Positions 55,300 through 64,000 of a DNA stretch of 64,000 nucleotides are shown piece after piece (the first letter of the stretch is position 1; the number at the start of each line of letters is the position of its first letter). Made by a program: the position numbers and the translations under genes. This stretch comes from Erysipelotrichaceae bacterium (GTDB taxonomy: Bacteria; Bacillota_I; Bacilli_A; Erysipelotrichales; Erysipelotrichaceae). The notes below the pieces were generated by a model. The model saw nothing but the letters and a program-made list of their open reading frames with translations. It was not told the DNA's origin and ran no database searches. The stretch covers positions 61,323 to 125,322 of the forward strand of contig SVBN01000001.1 in NCBI GenBank assembly GCA_015058875.1. Direction: 5' to 3'.

Positions 55300-55740
55300 T
55301 CAGGCTTTTTCGTATCTTCTCAGCATGCCGTCCAGAATATCGCAGACATCATTTACCTGCTCGATCGCTTCATTCACCTGACGCTTTGCGTCGGAGATTC
55401 TGCTCTGGACCATGACATCCACCATGAAATTATCGAAGAAAAAATCCGCGAAGCCGAGGAACCCGTCCAGATCCAGATCGATATCCATTGCCCGGTCCAC
55501 ATCCTGCAGTTCCCTGGAAAAGGCCCGAAGCGCTTCCCTCGCTTCATCCATCTCGCGCTGTGCTTCCCGCATCTTGTTGCGCTTGATCATGGATATAAAA
55601 AGTCCTCCGCCCAGAATGTCGGCAATACCCCAGTTCCCGGCACTGTTCAGCATGTTCTGCGCACCTTCCAGATGGTAGATCGCTTCATCCCCTGCCGCCA
55701 GCGCTTCCAGTATTTCCTTTTTCTCCTTCTCGTATGCCAT
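55300..55740 (-). CDS. hypothetical helical protein
   Basis: Complete ORF starting MAYEKEKKEILEAL. Confidence 0.6.
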   Translation of the reverse strand: MAYEKEKKEILEALAAGDEAIYHLEGAQNMLNSAGNWGIADILGGGLFISMIKRNKMREAQREMDEAREALRAFSRELQDVDRAMDIDLDLDGFLGFADFFFDNFMVDVMVQSRISDAKRQVNEAIEQVNDVCDILDGMLRRYEKA

Positions 55741-55816
55741 AATACTTTCTGTCCTGTTACATACTACCATATTTGCGGAAAAGAGAAAGAGCCGCTTTTC
55801 TATCAGCGGCCCCATC

Positions 55817-56020
55817 CTATTCAATATCCAATTCCGGCGGCACATCAATCTCATCGGAAACATATTTCCCGTTCTTTTTTCTCTGCCGCACGCATTCTGT
55901 CAGCAAATATTCTATCTGTCCGTTCACCGACCGGAAGTCATCCTCCGCCCACGCCGCAATCTGCGCATAGAGCTTCGGAGACAATCTCAGCGGCACCTGT
56001 TTCTTTCTGCTGTCATCCAT
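55817..56020 (-). CDS. Arc-like ribbon-helix-helix protein
   Basis: [40 protein letters not shown]; coupled to SPFH gene. Confidence 0.75.
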   Translation of the reverse strand: MDDSRKKQVPLRLSPKLYAQIAAWAEDDFRSVNGQIEYLLTECVRQRKKNGKYVSDEIDVPPELDIE

Positions 56021-57018
56021 CAGTATAAGCTGCCCGAGTTGACGACCGGCTGAGCGTCATGATTGCCGCAGAGTACGACGAGAAGATTGGAAACCATCGC
56101 TGCTTTCCGTTCGTCATCCAGTTCCACAGTCCCCTTTTCCTGGAGACGGTCCAGAGCCATTTCCACCATACCGACAGCGCCGTCAACGATCATCTTTCTG
56201 GCATCAATAATAGCAGATGCCTGCTGTCTCTGCAGCATCACCGCCGCAATTTCCGGTGCATAGGCAAGATATGTAATGCGTGCCGCAATCACTTCGATGC
56301 CTGCATCATCCACATGTTTCTGGATCTCTTCGCGGATGCGCTCGGCCACCACCGTACTGCTTCCGCGCAGGCTGCCGTCATCCGCCGCACCGTCTCCGGT
56401 GGTATCGATGTTCGGTGCCACATCATAGGGATAAATCCGGACGATATCACGCAGTGCGGTATCGCACATCAGGGAAAGATATTCCTTGTAGTTGTCGACA
56501 TTGAATACCGCCTTAGCCGTATCCACGACGCGCCATGTCACGGCGATGCCGATTTCGACCGGGTTGCCGAGCACATCATTGATCTTCTGACGGCTGTTGT
56601 TCAGCGTCATGACCTTCAGGGAAATCTTTTTGCCCTGCGGTTGTTCCTGGACGCTGTCAGCACCGGCTGCGGTGCGGGTCAGTACCGAACGCACGTCGCC
56701 GCTTTGGGAAAGCTTTGTGGCGGCAGCCGGATTGACCGATGCGCAGAAGGGATTCACGGCATAGAATCCTTCCCCTTTCAGCGTTCCGATATACTTTCCG
56801 AACAATGTGAGCACCAGCGCTTCCTGCGGCTTCAGCACCTTCAGTCCCATCAGCGGAATCCAGCCGAATGCGAATATCAGCATCGGAACGATGATCATAA
56901 TTCCCGGCCCTCTGCTGATGCAGATAAACAGAAGGATAAAGCCGATGATATACAATGCGATATCGGCGATCAGAACAGCCATGCCGTTCTTTTTTCCATG
57001 CAGTACGATTTCATTCAT
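56020..57018 (-). CDS. SPFH domain protein
   Basis: [30 protein letters not shown]...[41 protein letters not shown]. Confidence 0.9.
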   Translation of the reverse strand: MNEIVLHGKKNGMAVLIADIALYIIGFILLFICISRGPGIMIIVPMLIFAFGWIPLMGLKVLKPQEALVLTLFGKYIGTLKGEGFYAVNPFCASVNPAAATKLSQSGDVRSVLTRTAAGADSVQEQPQGKKISLKVMTLNNSRQKINDVLGNPVEIGIAVTWRVVDTAKAVFNVDNYKEYLSLMCDTALRDIVRIYPYDVAPNIDTTGDGAADDGSLRGSSTVVAERIREEIQKHVDDAGIEVIAARITYLAYAPEIAAVMLQRQQASAIIDARKMIVDGAVGMVEMALDRLQEKGTVELDDERKAAMVSNLLVVLCGNHDAQPVVNSGSLY

Positions 57019-57112
57019 GATACAAATACTCCTTTATCATTGTGATATCATTTTAATATCACTTTGATCTGCAGTCAAGTGATATAATACGGCTTGTACA
57101 GGAGATTGGACT

Positions 57113-57760
57113 ATGAATCAGAAAGAAATCATCCGCGGAATGATGTTGGATATCAATGAACTGTTCTCTCAGGATTCTTCCGGACATGACGAACAGCATA
57201 CCCTGCGCGTTTATAAAACCGCAATGGCAATTGCGGAAGAAGAACATGCAAATCTCTTTCTCACTGCAATTGCGGCGCTGCTGCATGATGCGGACGACTA
57301 CAAACTCTCACCGGATACGGAACAGGAACATGTCAATGCCGTGCGGATCATGAAAAAGTACGGTCTGAGCGATTATATGATTTCCGCAGTCTGCCGCATC
57401 ATTGAACAGGTTTCCTTTTCGGGAAAGGATTCGGTTGTTCCGGATACATTGGAAGGAAAGATCGTGCAGGACGCCGACCGGCTGGATGCCATCGGTGCCA
57501 TCGGCATCGCCCGGGCGTTTGCCTACGGCGGCAGGCATCACCGGAAGCTCTATGATCCTTCGGAAGAATACCGGAGTGATCTTTCCAAAGAGGAATACCG
57601 GAATTCCGATTCATCGACCATCGGTCATTTCTACGAAAAGCTGCTGTTGTTGAAAGATATGATGAATACCGCTTCCGCCCGCGTGATGGCGCAGCACCGC
57701 CACGATTTCATGGAGATGTTCCTCGATGAATTCGATGCGGAATGGGACGGGAGAATATAA
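57113..57760 (+). CDS. HD domain phosphohydrolase
   Basis: GHDEQHTLRVYKTAMAIA...AALLHDADDYK...VQDADRLDAIGAIGIARAF. Confidence 0.9.
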   Translation: MNQKEIIRGMMLDINELFSQDSSGHDEQHTLRVYKTAMAIAEEEHANLFLTAIAALLHDADDYKLSPDTEQEHVNAVRIMKKYGLSDYMISAVCRIIEQVSFSGKDSVVPDTLEGKIVQDADRLDAIGAIGIARAFAYGGRHHRKLYDPSEEYRSDLSKEEYRNSDSSTIGHFYEKLLLLKDMMNTASARVMAQHRHDFMEMFLDEFDAEWDGRI

Positions 57761-57785
57761 AAATCCGGCGGACCGGATTTTTTGT
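57760..57785. terminator. terminator between HD and TauE/SafE genes
   Basis: AAATCCGG-CGGA-CCGGATTT-TTTG. Confidence 0.85.
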
Positions 57786-57791
57786 TTTCTC

Positions 57792-58610
57792 TCAGAACAG
57801 ATACTTTTTAATATTGATCGCACAGGCGACAAGGATCAGTCCCATCGCGAAGTAGAACAGCTTATCGACCGTCTTTTCATCGATCTTCTTATTGACGATT
57901 CTGCCGATCATTCCGCCGCCGATGCCGCCGGCAATCATCAGAACCAGGGTCAGCGGATTGAATGCAGGGACCGCACCGGAGAGGATGGTCTTGCCGAGGT
58001 TGGTAATCTGACCGAAGAGGATAATGAAGATACTGCAGGTTGCGGCTGTCTTTGTTGAAAGCGAGAAGAAGAAATACAGCACAACCAGATTGATCGGACC
58101 GCCCCCGATGCCCAGGAAGCTGCTCATCGTGCCGAGTGCGAAGCCAATCACAACCGAAGCCAGCGGATTGGATACCTCAAGTGTTTTGATTTTGCTTTTG
58201 TTCATTGTATAGATGGTGCATGCAACAACAACCACGGCCAGACAGATGGACTGGATGCCGCTGACAATCTTCGGATTCTCAAAGCTGTTCTTTACAGCGT
58301 TGAACAGCATATTTCCGCACAGTCCGCCGATAGCCGATCCGATGCCGAGCGGAATCATCCGCTGATAATCGATCTGGCTCTTTCCGGAAGTGATTTCCTT
58401 CAGCACCGAATACAGACTCATTGAGAATACGGTGCATCCGGAAAAGAAATTGATCACCGATGACCCGTCATTGGTCAGAAGATCCAGCACCGGCTTGATA
58501 ATAACTCCCCCGCCGATACCGCAGATCGCACCGATCATGCTGGCAAACAGACTGATAAACAGATACAGCATACAGCTACCCTCCTGCTTCCCTATAACCA
58601 TATCACACAC
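57792..58610 (-). CDS. TauE/SafE family sulfite exporter-like permease
   Basis: GAICGIGGGVIIKPVLDLL...SSFLGIGGGPINLVVLYFFFSLSTKTAA. Confidence 0.88.
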   Translation of the reverse strand: MCDMVIGKQEGSCMLYLFISLFASMIGAICGIGGGVIIKPVLDLLTNDGSSVINFFSGCTVFSMSLYSVLKEITSGKSQIDYQRMIPLGIGSAIGGLCGNMLFNAVKNSFENPKIVSGIQSICLAVVVVACTIYTMNKSKIKTLEVSNPLASVVIGFALGTMSSFLGIGGGPINLVVLYFFFSLSTKTAATCSIFIILFGQITNLGKTILSGAVPAFNPLTLVLMIAGGIGGGMIGRIVNKKIDEKTVDKLFYFAMGLILVACAINIKKYLF

Positions 58611-58806
58611 CCGGTATATTGCACATCACGAAAAAGCGACCCGCAATAACGGAAATCCGTGCACTCTCACGCTGTCTGACAGGCGGCATGCGCTTTTCTG
58701 TTTCATTTTATTTTCATGTTATTTACATTTTTTGCGCGCACACTTTCAGATTGTTACATTTTTGATTTCAGTTATGTTAGGATAGTACCATATTGGATAA
58801 ACCGAG

Positions 58807-60774
58807 GTGTGTATGAAACCGATTGAACGAGATTTATTTACACAGTTCCGATTCCTGTCCGACCTGCAGATCAGCGCCGAAAGGAAAACTCTGTTCTTTG
58901 CGGAAACGCAGACAGATATGGAAAACAACACATATAAAACCCGGCTGTGGTCCATGGATACAGGCAGTCATTCCATGAAGCCGCTGAGTGAGTGGGCCCC
59001 TTACCTGAACTATACGGTAAATGAACGCGGTCTGTTTTCACTTGAGAGAATGAAGGACAGACCCGGGACAGTGATCAAAACACTGAATCCGGCAAACGGC
59101 GAGACCTGCGGCAGCTTCAATGCAGCCCTGAACATTGCCGAAATGAAACCGTTCGGAAATGATGTATGGATTGCCCTGGCACAGACGAATACAGACTGTC
59201 CGGACTATCACCTTCTGACAGAAGCACAGCGGGAAGAATACCGTGAGCGGAAGAAAGAAGATGAAGATTATCATATCGTGACCGAGTATCCCTTTGTCTT
59301 CAATGCCCGCGGCTTCATCAACGGAAACCGGAACCGGCTCTTCCGGATCAATCCGGACCACAGCATTCAGGCGCTTGTATCCGGAAACATGAATGTCGGA
59401 TCCTGGGATATCAGCGGGATGAAGGTCGTATATTCCGGTGCGGAAACGGAGTTCGAACAGAAGTTCACTTCCATGGTATGGGAATATGACGGCGAAAGCC
59501 AAGAAACACGTCAGCTGTATAACGGCAGTGATTTCTCCTTCTCCAAAGTCTTTTACCGGGGAGAGGATGTCATAGCGGTCGCTTCAAAGGACGATGGCTC
59601 CGGTGATAATCCGAAGGTCTATGTGCTGAAAGACGGCGTGATGCATCTGCTCATTGACAGCGATACGGGCTTCCGGCCTTCGCTCGGTACGGACAGCCAT
59701 TACGGAAAGCTGAATGCCATGGTGCGTGACGGAGATGATCTGCTGTTCAATGCATCGGACGTCAATGAAGTATCGCTGTTCCGGTTAACCGGTGCAGAAA
59801 TCAGAAAAGAATATTCCTGCGGGGGAAGCGTGGAAGCGGCCGCAGTCGGAGACGGGTGCCTGTATGCAATCCTGATGCAGGGACAGAAACTGCCGGAGCT
59901 GTATGAAATCAGAAACGGAGAAACGCTTCAGCTGTCCGATTTCAACGGGAAGCTGTTTGAAGACACCTATGTTGCTGAACCGGTACCGGTTATATTGGAA
60001 AAGAAAGTTCCGGTATACGGCTGGGTGCTGGAGCCGAAGGATTATGATCCTGACAGGAAATATCCGGCAATCCTGGATATCCATGGCGGCCCGAAGACGA
60101 TTTACGGAACGGTCTATTATCACGAAATGCAGTACTGGGCATCAAAGGGATACTTTGTCTTCTTCTGCAATCCGACCGGATCCGACGGACGCGGCAGTGC
60201 ATTTGCCGATCTGAAACCCGCCTGGGGCAGAATCGATTATGAAGACATCATGGACTTCACGGATGAAGTTCTGAAGCTGTATCCGGCGATCGATGAAACA
60301 AGACTCGGCGTGACCGGCGGCAGCTACGGCGGCTATATGACCAACTGGATCATCGGACACACGAAACGGTTTGCGGCAGCCGCATCCCAGCGCTCCATTT
60401 CCAACTGGATTTCCGAACTGCTTGTCTCGGATATCTCCATCGGATTCATCCGTTCCATGGGACTGAAGGATATCCGTCATGCCGATCGGGAACTGTGGGA
60501 TATGTCCCCGCTGAAATATGTCAATGACGCCGTGACCCCTACCCTGTTCATCCATTCCACCGAAGACTACCGCTGCCCGGTGCCGGAGGGCGTGCAGATG
60601 TTCACCGCCCTGCGCATGAGCGGCGTCGATTCAAAGATGGTGCTCTTCAAGGGCGAAAACCACGAACTGTCCCGTTCCGGAAAGCCGAAGCACAGAATCC
60701 GCAGGCTGAAGGAAATCACCGGCTGGATGGACCATTACCTCTGTGATAGCAGAGAGTCATCTGAAAAACTGTGA
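58807..60774 (+). CDS. S9 family prolyl oligopeptidase
   Basis: Catalytic GVTGGSYGGYMTNWIIGHT; HSTEDYRCPVPEGVQMF; GENHELSRSGKPKHRIRRL. Confidence 0.92.
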   Translation: MCMKPIERDLFTQFRFLSDLQISAERKTLFFAETQTDMENNTYKTRLWSMDTGSHSMKPLSEWAPYLNYTVNERGLFSLERMKDRPGTVIKTLNPANGETCGSFNAALNIAEMKPFGNDVWIALAQTNTDCPDYHLLTEAQREEYRERKKEDEDYHIVTEYPFVFNARGFINGNRNRLFRINPDHSIQALVSGNMNVGSWDISGMKVVYSGAETEFEQKFTSMVWEYDGESQETRQLYNGSDFSFSKVFYRGEDVIAVASKDDGSGDNPKVYVLKDGVMHLLIDSDTGFRPSLGTDSHYGKLNAMVRDGDDLLFNASDVNEVSLFRLTGAEIRKEYSCGGSVEAAAVGDGCLYAILMQGQKLPELYEIRNGETLQLSDFNGKLFEDTYVAEPVPVILEKKVPVYGWVLEPKDYDPDRKYPAILDIHGGPKTIYGTVYYHEMQYWASKGYFVFFCNPTGSDGRGSAFADLKPAWGRIDYEDIMDFTDEVLKLYPAIDETRLGVTGGSYGGYMTNWIIGHTKRFAAAASQRSISNWISELLVSDISIGFIRSMGLKDIRHADRELWDMSPLKYVNDAVTPTLFIHSTEDYRCPVPEGVQMFTALRMSGVDSKMVLFKGENHELSRSGKPKHRIRRLKEITGWMDHYLCDSRESSEKL

Positions 60775-60808
60775 TACTATTAAGTAGAAGATACTGGAGG
60801 AGATCAAT

Positions 60809-61384
60809 ATGTCAAAAGGACTCGTATTAATTCTGAGCGGTGCCAGCTCCGTAGGCAAAGGCGATATCCGCGAAGCACTTCTGAATGACCCTGATATGAA
60901 GCTGTTCTATTCCATTTCCGAGACCACCCGTCCGAAGCGTGATGACGAGGTTGACGGAAAGGATTACTATTTCGTCACCCATAATGAATTCGCCGAATCT
61001 GTCAAGAAGCACGAGCTGCTGGAATATACCGAATTCAACGGATATTATTACGGAACACCGAAGCCGCAGATCGACTTCCTGATCAACAAGGGAAAGAATG
61101 TTCTCATTGAAGTCGAAGCGCAGGGCGTCGGACCGATCAAGCTGAACATTCCGGACGCCGTTGCATTCTTCGTCATGCCGGAAAGCTTTGAAGAGCTGGA
61201 AAAGCAGGTGACAGAACGCTACAAGGATGATGAAGCTTCCATCAGCCGCCGTCTGAACAAGGCAAAGATGGATATGGAAATTGCGCCGCTGTTCAAGAAC
61301 GTTGTTTCCAACAGCGACACCGATGCGGCAGTCGCAAAAATCAAGGAAGTCTTCATGGCAGAGCTTGCCAAAGCAAAAGACTGA
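60809..61384 (+). CDS. gmk: guanylate kinase
   Basis: LILSGASSVGKGDI, SISETTRPKRDDEVDGKDYYFV. Confidence 0.93.
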   Translation: MSKGLVLILSGASSVGKGDIREALLNDPDMKLFYSISETTRPKRDDEVDGKDYYFVTHNEFAESVKKHELLEYTEFNGYYYGTPKPQIDFLINKGKNVLIEVEAQGVGPIKLNIPDAVAFFVMPESFEELEKQVTERYKDDEASISRRLNKAKMDMEIAPLFKNVVSNSDTDAAVAKIKEVFMAELAKAKD

Positions 61385-61392
61385 TTTATACC

Positions 61393-61416
61393 AGGGGAAG
61401 AAATTCCCCTTTTTCT
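61393..61416 (+). terminator. gmk terminator
   Basis: AGGGGAA-GAAA-TTCCCCT-TTTTC. Confidence 0.85.
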
Positions 61417-61468
61417 TTTCCGGAATATTCCCGTCATGTATTATAGTTTCTGAAGGAGCATTTCTTTT

Positions 61469-62656
61469 ATGGACAATGATTCAAGAAAGAATATATCCGT
61501 TCTGATCCGCTGCTGTCTCTGTGCGGGCGGTGCGCTCGGAATCGTAAACAACTGTATCGGCATTTACTTTTCGCCGATTTCCCAGGCGCTCGGCGTCCCG
61601 GTCGGACGCATGTCCATTATCATCACCCTGCTCTCGCTTGCGACGGCGTTCTTCGCACCGGTCTTTGTCCGGCTGGTACGCAGGTTTCCGATCCGCTTCA
61701 TTATGACCTTCGGCGTCCTGCTGGATATCTGTTCGTTTGTCATCATGTCTTTTGCGTCGAATATCTGGGTATTATACGCAGCCGGCGTCACGATGGGCGT
61801 TGGGTGCTGCTGTTTCTCCAGCCTGCCGGTGACCATGATCCTCAGGGAATGGTACGGGGATAAGATCGGATCCGTCACGGGAATCGTCATGGCGTTCGGC
61901 GGTCTGTTCGGAGCACTGCTCAATCCGGTTTTCAGCCGGCTGATTACATCCATGGGATGGAATATGAGCCTGCGGATCCAGGCAGTGATCCTGATGGCGA
62001 TTGTTCTGCCGTGCGCAATGACACTGCGGATGAATCCGAAGAAAGTCATTCAGACCGTTCCCCGGAAAGTATCCGGCATGCCCGGGAAAAAGGAATCCGT
62101 CTCCCCGAAAGTCCTGCTGGCACTGATCCTGGTTGCGGTCAGTTTCTCCGCCCAGAACGGTATCAACACCCATCTGAGCGCGCTCGGCGTTTCCCGGGGG
62201 TTCACGCTGGAATTCAGTTCGGTGATGCTGTCGGCAGTATACGTCGCAAACGTTTCATTCAAACTGATCCACGGCTGGATCGCAGACAGGACTTCTCCGT
62301 ATGTCTCGACGATCCTCTGCTGTTCGATTGCCCTCAGCGGTGCACTGATCTTACTGCTGTTTGCCTCCACGCCGTTCATGATGATCGCCGGTGCATTCCT
62401 GTACGGTTCCTGCTTCTCCTGCAGCACCGTCGGCACGTCGCTGCTGACCCAGCGGGCAGCCGGGGATGACTATGCGAAAGTCTATTCCAGGATTACGATG
62501 TTCGCCTCCACATCCTATGCCCTTGCCACTTCCGTCTACGGTCTGATCCGTGATGCGGCAGGCAGCTATACCCCTTCCCTTGCACTGGTATGCATATTCT
62601 CATGCTGTGCCCTGTTTATGATCATGATGCTTTACCGTACTGAAAAACACGCCTGA
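61469..62656 (+). CDS. MFS transporter
   Basis: 12-TM pattern; GALGIVNNCIGIYFSPISQALGVPVGRMSIIITLLSLATAF. Confidence 0.88.
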   Translation: MDNDSRKNISVLIRCCLCAGGALGIVNNCIGIYFSPISQALGVPVGRMSIIITLLSLATAFFAPVFVRLVRRFPIRFIMTFGVLLDICSFVIMSFASNIWVLYAAGVTMGVGCCCFSSLPVTMILREWYGDKIGSVTGIVMAFGGLFGALLNPVFSRLITSMGWNMSLRIQAVILMAIVLPCAMTLRMNPKKVIQTVPRKVSGMPGKKESVSPKVLLALILVAVSFSAQNGINTHLSALGVSRGFTLEFSSVMLSAVYVANVSFKLIHGWIADRTSPYVSTILCCSIALSGALILLLFASTPFMMIAGAFLYGSCFSCSTVGTSLLTQRAAGDDYAKVYSRITMFASTSYALATSVYGLIRDAAGSYTPSLALVCIFSCCALFMIMMLYRTEKHA

Positions 62657-62670
62657 AACCAGACGTGTTT

Positions 62671-62952
62671 TCATTCAATTTCAGCTGCATCCAGGATTTT
62701 TCTGACATTGGCTGTTCCGTTCCGGATGCCGATATGACATACAGCTGAGGCAGCCATGAACAGCAGTGCACTTACAATTCCGGATAAGGCAATGAAATGA
62801 TGCTGCGGTTCGGAATGGAGACCGAACCAGACAGCAAGAATCCCCAGTGCAGAGCAGAGAACAGACAAGTTCCGCCACAGGGCGATTCTTTTCAGCGCCA
62901 GACTCTGCATCCCGGCTTCATGGATCAACTGCTCTTTTTTCTCTTTGCTCAT
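62671..62952 (-). CDS. small 2-TM membrane protein
   Basis: MSKEKKEQLIHEAG...two hydrophobic helices. Confidence 0.6.
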   Translation of the reverse strand: MSKEKKEQLIHEAGMQSLALKRIALWRNLSVLCSALGILAVWFGLHSEPQHHFIALSGIVSALLFMAASAVCHIGIRNGTANVRKILDAAEIE

Positions 62953-63039
62953 AGTATTCCTGTCTATGTGAACTACCACACTCCATGCGGTGTTACCCAA
63001 TGGTCCCTATGGGTGGTATCCTCTTCGCGGGGAGATAGA

Positions 63040-63070
63040 AAGGCTGCAGTGCACTCACTGCAGCCTTTCG
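63040..63070 (-). terminator. terminator downstream of PTS IID
   Basis: AAAGGCTGCAGTG/CACTGCAGCCTTT-type palindrome. Confidence 0.75.
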
Positions 63071-63115
63071 AATGGAAGAAACAGAAAGGAGTCTCGTGTT
63101 TTTTCCTCAGGCGGA

Positions 63116-63958
63116 TCAGTAAGCCAGTCCCGGATCGAAGAAGCCGAGCAGAACACCGGCAAAGGCAATGACAACAAGCAGAAGCATAACCTTGAGCGGT
63201 GACAGACGTTTCTTTGCCATCAGCCACCAGCAGAAGATAACCACAAGCGCTGTCAGCAGACCTGGGAATACACTGTCGAGTTTTTCCTGGAGAACCATGT
63301 AAGCTTCACCGGAGCTATTGAACAGTGCAAAGCTTGTCTTAACGGATACCCATGTTGCGGAAACCGCACCGATGACAATACCGCCGAGTGTTGTGACTGC
63401 ATCACGGATTGCTTCACCGATGTCACCGATCAGGAATTCAACCGCTCTTGTACCGAGTTCATATCCCTTGTAGTAAAGCAACTTCATTCCGAAGTATGCG
63501 AACAGGTTCCAGACGACAATGTAGAAGATAGCGCCGAGCGGTGATCCGCCGGAGGACATGCCCATGGCGATACCGAGCAGAATCGGGATGACTGTACCTA
63601 CTACCAGCGAGTCACCGATACCGGCAATCGGACCCATGAGACCGGCACGCAGACCGTTGATCGTCTCATCGTCGACATCTTCCTGACCATTGGCTCTTGC
63701 CTCTTCAAGACCGGCAGTGATGCCGACAACAACAGAACCGAACTGCGGCTCAGTATTGAAGAATGCTGTATATGTGTTCATTGCAGCAGCCTTGCGCTCT
63801 TCATCGCCCGCATAGAGTTCTTCTACCAGCGGCAGCATGGAGACCAGGTAACCGAATGTCTGCATGTGTTCCTGCGAGAAGCAGGTCAGGTTGCCGTAAT
63901 ACCAGTTATGGAAACTCTTCGACAACGCTTTTCCGGACAGTTTCTTGACTTCAGTCAT
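63116..63958 (-). CDS. PTS mannose/fructose/N-acetylgalactosamine family IID component
   Basis: FHNWYYGNLTCFSQEHMQTFGYLVSMLPLVEELY...GLRAGLMGPIAGIGDSLVVGTVIPILL. Confidence 0.92.
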   Translation of the reverse strand: MTEVKKLSGKALSKSFHNWYYGNLTCFSQEHMQTFGYLVSMLPLVEELYAGDEERKAAAMNTYTAFFNTEPQFGSVVVGITAGLEEARANGQEDVDDETINGLRAGLMGPIAGIGDSLVVGTVIPILLGIAMGMSSGGSPLGAIFYIVVWNLFAYFGMKLLYYKGYELGTRAVEFLIGDIGEAIRDAVTTLGGIVIGAVSATWVSVKTSFALFNSSGEAYMVLQEKLDSVFPGLLTALVVIFCWWLMAKKRLSPLKVMLLLVVIAFAGVLLGFFDPGLAY

Positions 63959-64000
63959 CTTAGATATCCTCCTCGTCATCATCGAAATCGACAGGCCCCG

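Noticed and set aside
1-64000. CRISPR arrays, diversity-generating retroelements, IS elements
   Set aside because: No regularly spaced repeat array, reverse transcriptase, TR/VR pair or transposase was seen

Overview
The window is Firmicutes chromosome (probably Erysipelotrichia-like; low-confidence guess from protein character) carrying one apparently complete, podovirus-like prophage of about 39.5 kb (about 6748-46203). The prophage lies between the rho-independent terminator of a copper ATPase (copA) and the start of a Xaa-Pro peptidase gene. Its late module reads on the minus strand: terminase, portal, scaffold, capsid, short-tail nozzle, EEP-domain tail protein, amidase, holin, membrane/pilot-like proteins and a 2794-aa polyvalent virion protein. 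Its early module reads on the plus strand: ArdC antirestriction, small acidic ORFs, CI/Cro-like switch, ERF annealase, PD-(D/E)XK nuclease, HNH, RusA, SSB, replisome organizer, G39P-like loader and tyrosine integrase. The divergent arms are separated by about 1.3 kb with no convincing ORF. The 3' half of that gap (about 30640-31250, + strand) looks like an ornate large structured RNA of the ROOL/GOLLD type. Flanking chromosome genes include gdhA, NUDIX, tRNA-Gln, HAD, two SPFH proteins, MATE, M24 peptidase, copA/csoR, a DUF3793-flavodoxin operon, radical SAM/SPASM, a GPx-TrxR-MarR operon, mntP, HD, TauE/SafE, S9 peptidase, gmk, MFS and a PTS IID. Main candidates for something new: (1) a promoter/operator-driven, C-rich, structured sRNA (about 49502-49716) sharing its GTTAG-N6-CTAAC double operator with the adjacent DUF3793-flavodoxin operon; (2) the large phage RNA; (3) a copA ORF with an in-frame internal CopZ start plus an A_AAA_AAG heptamer; (4) an overprinted ORF with a strong SD inside the giant virion gene; (5) an ArdC plus highly acidic small-protein anti-defence cassette. 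No homology search or folding software was run. Assignments are from motif recognition and hand-checked base complementarity.
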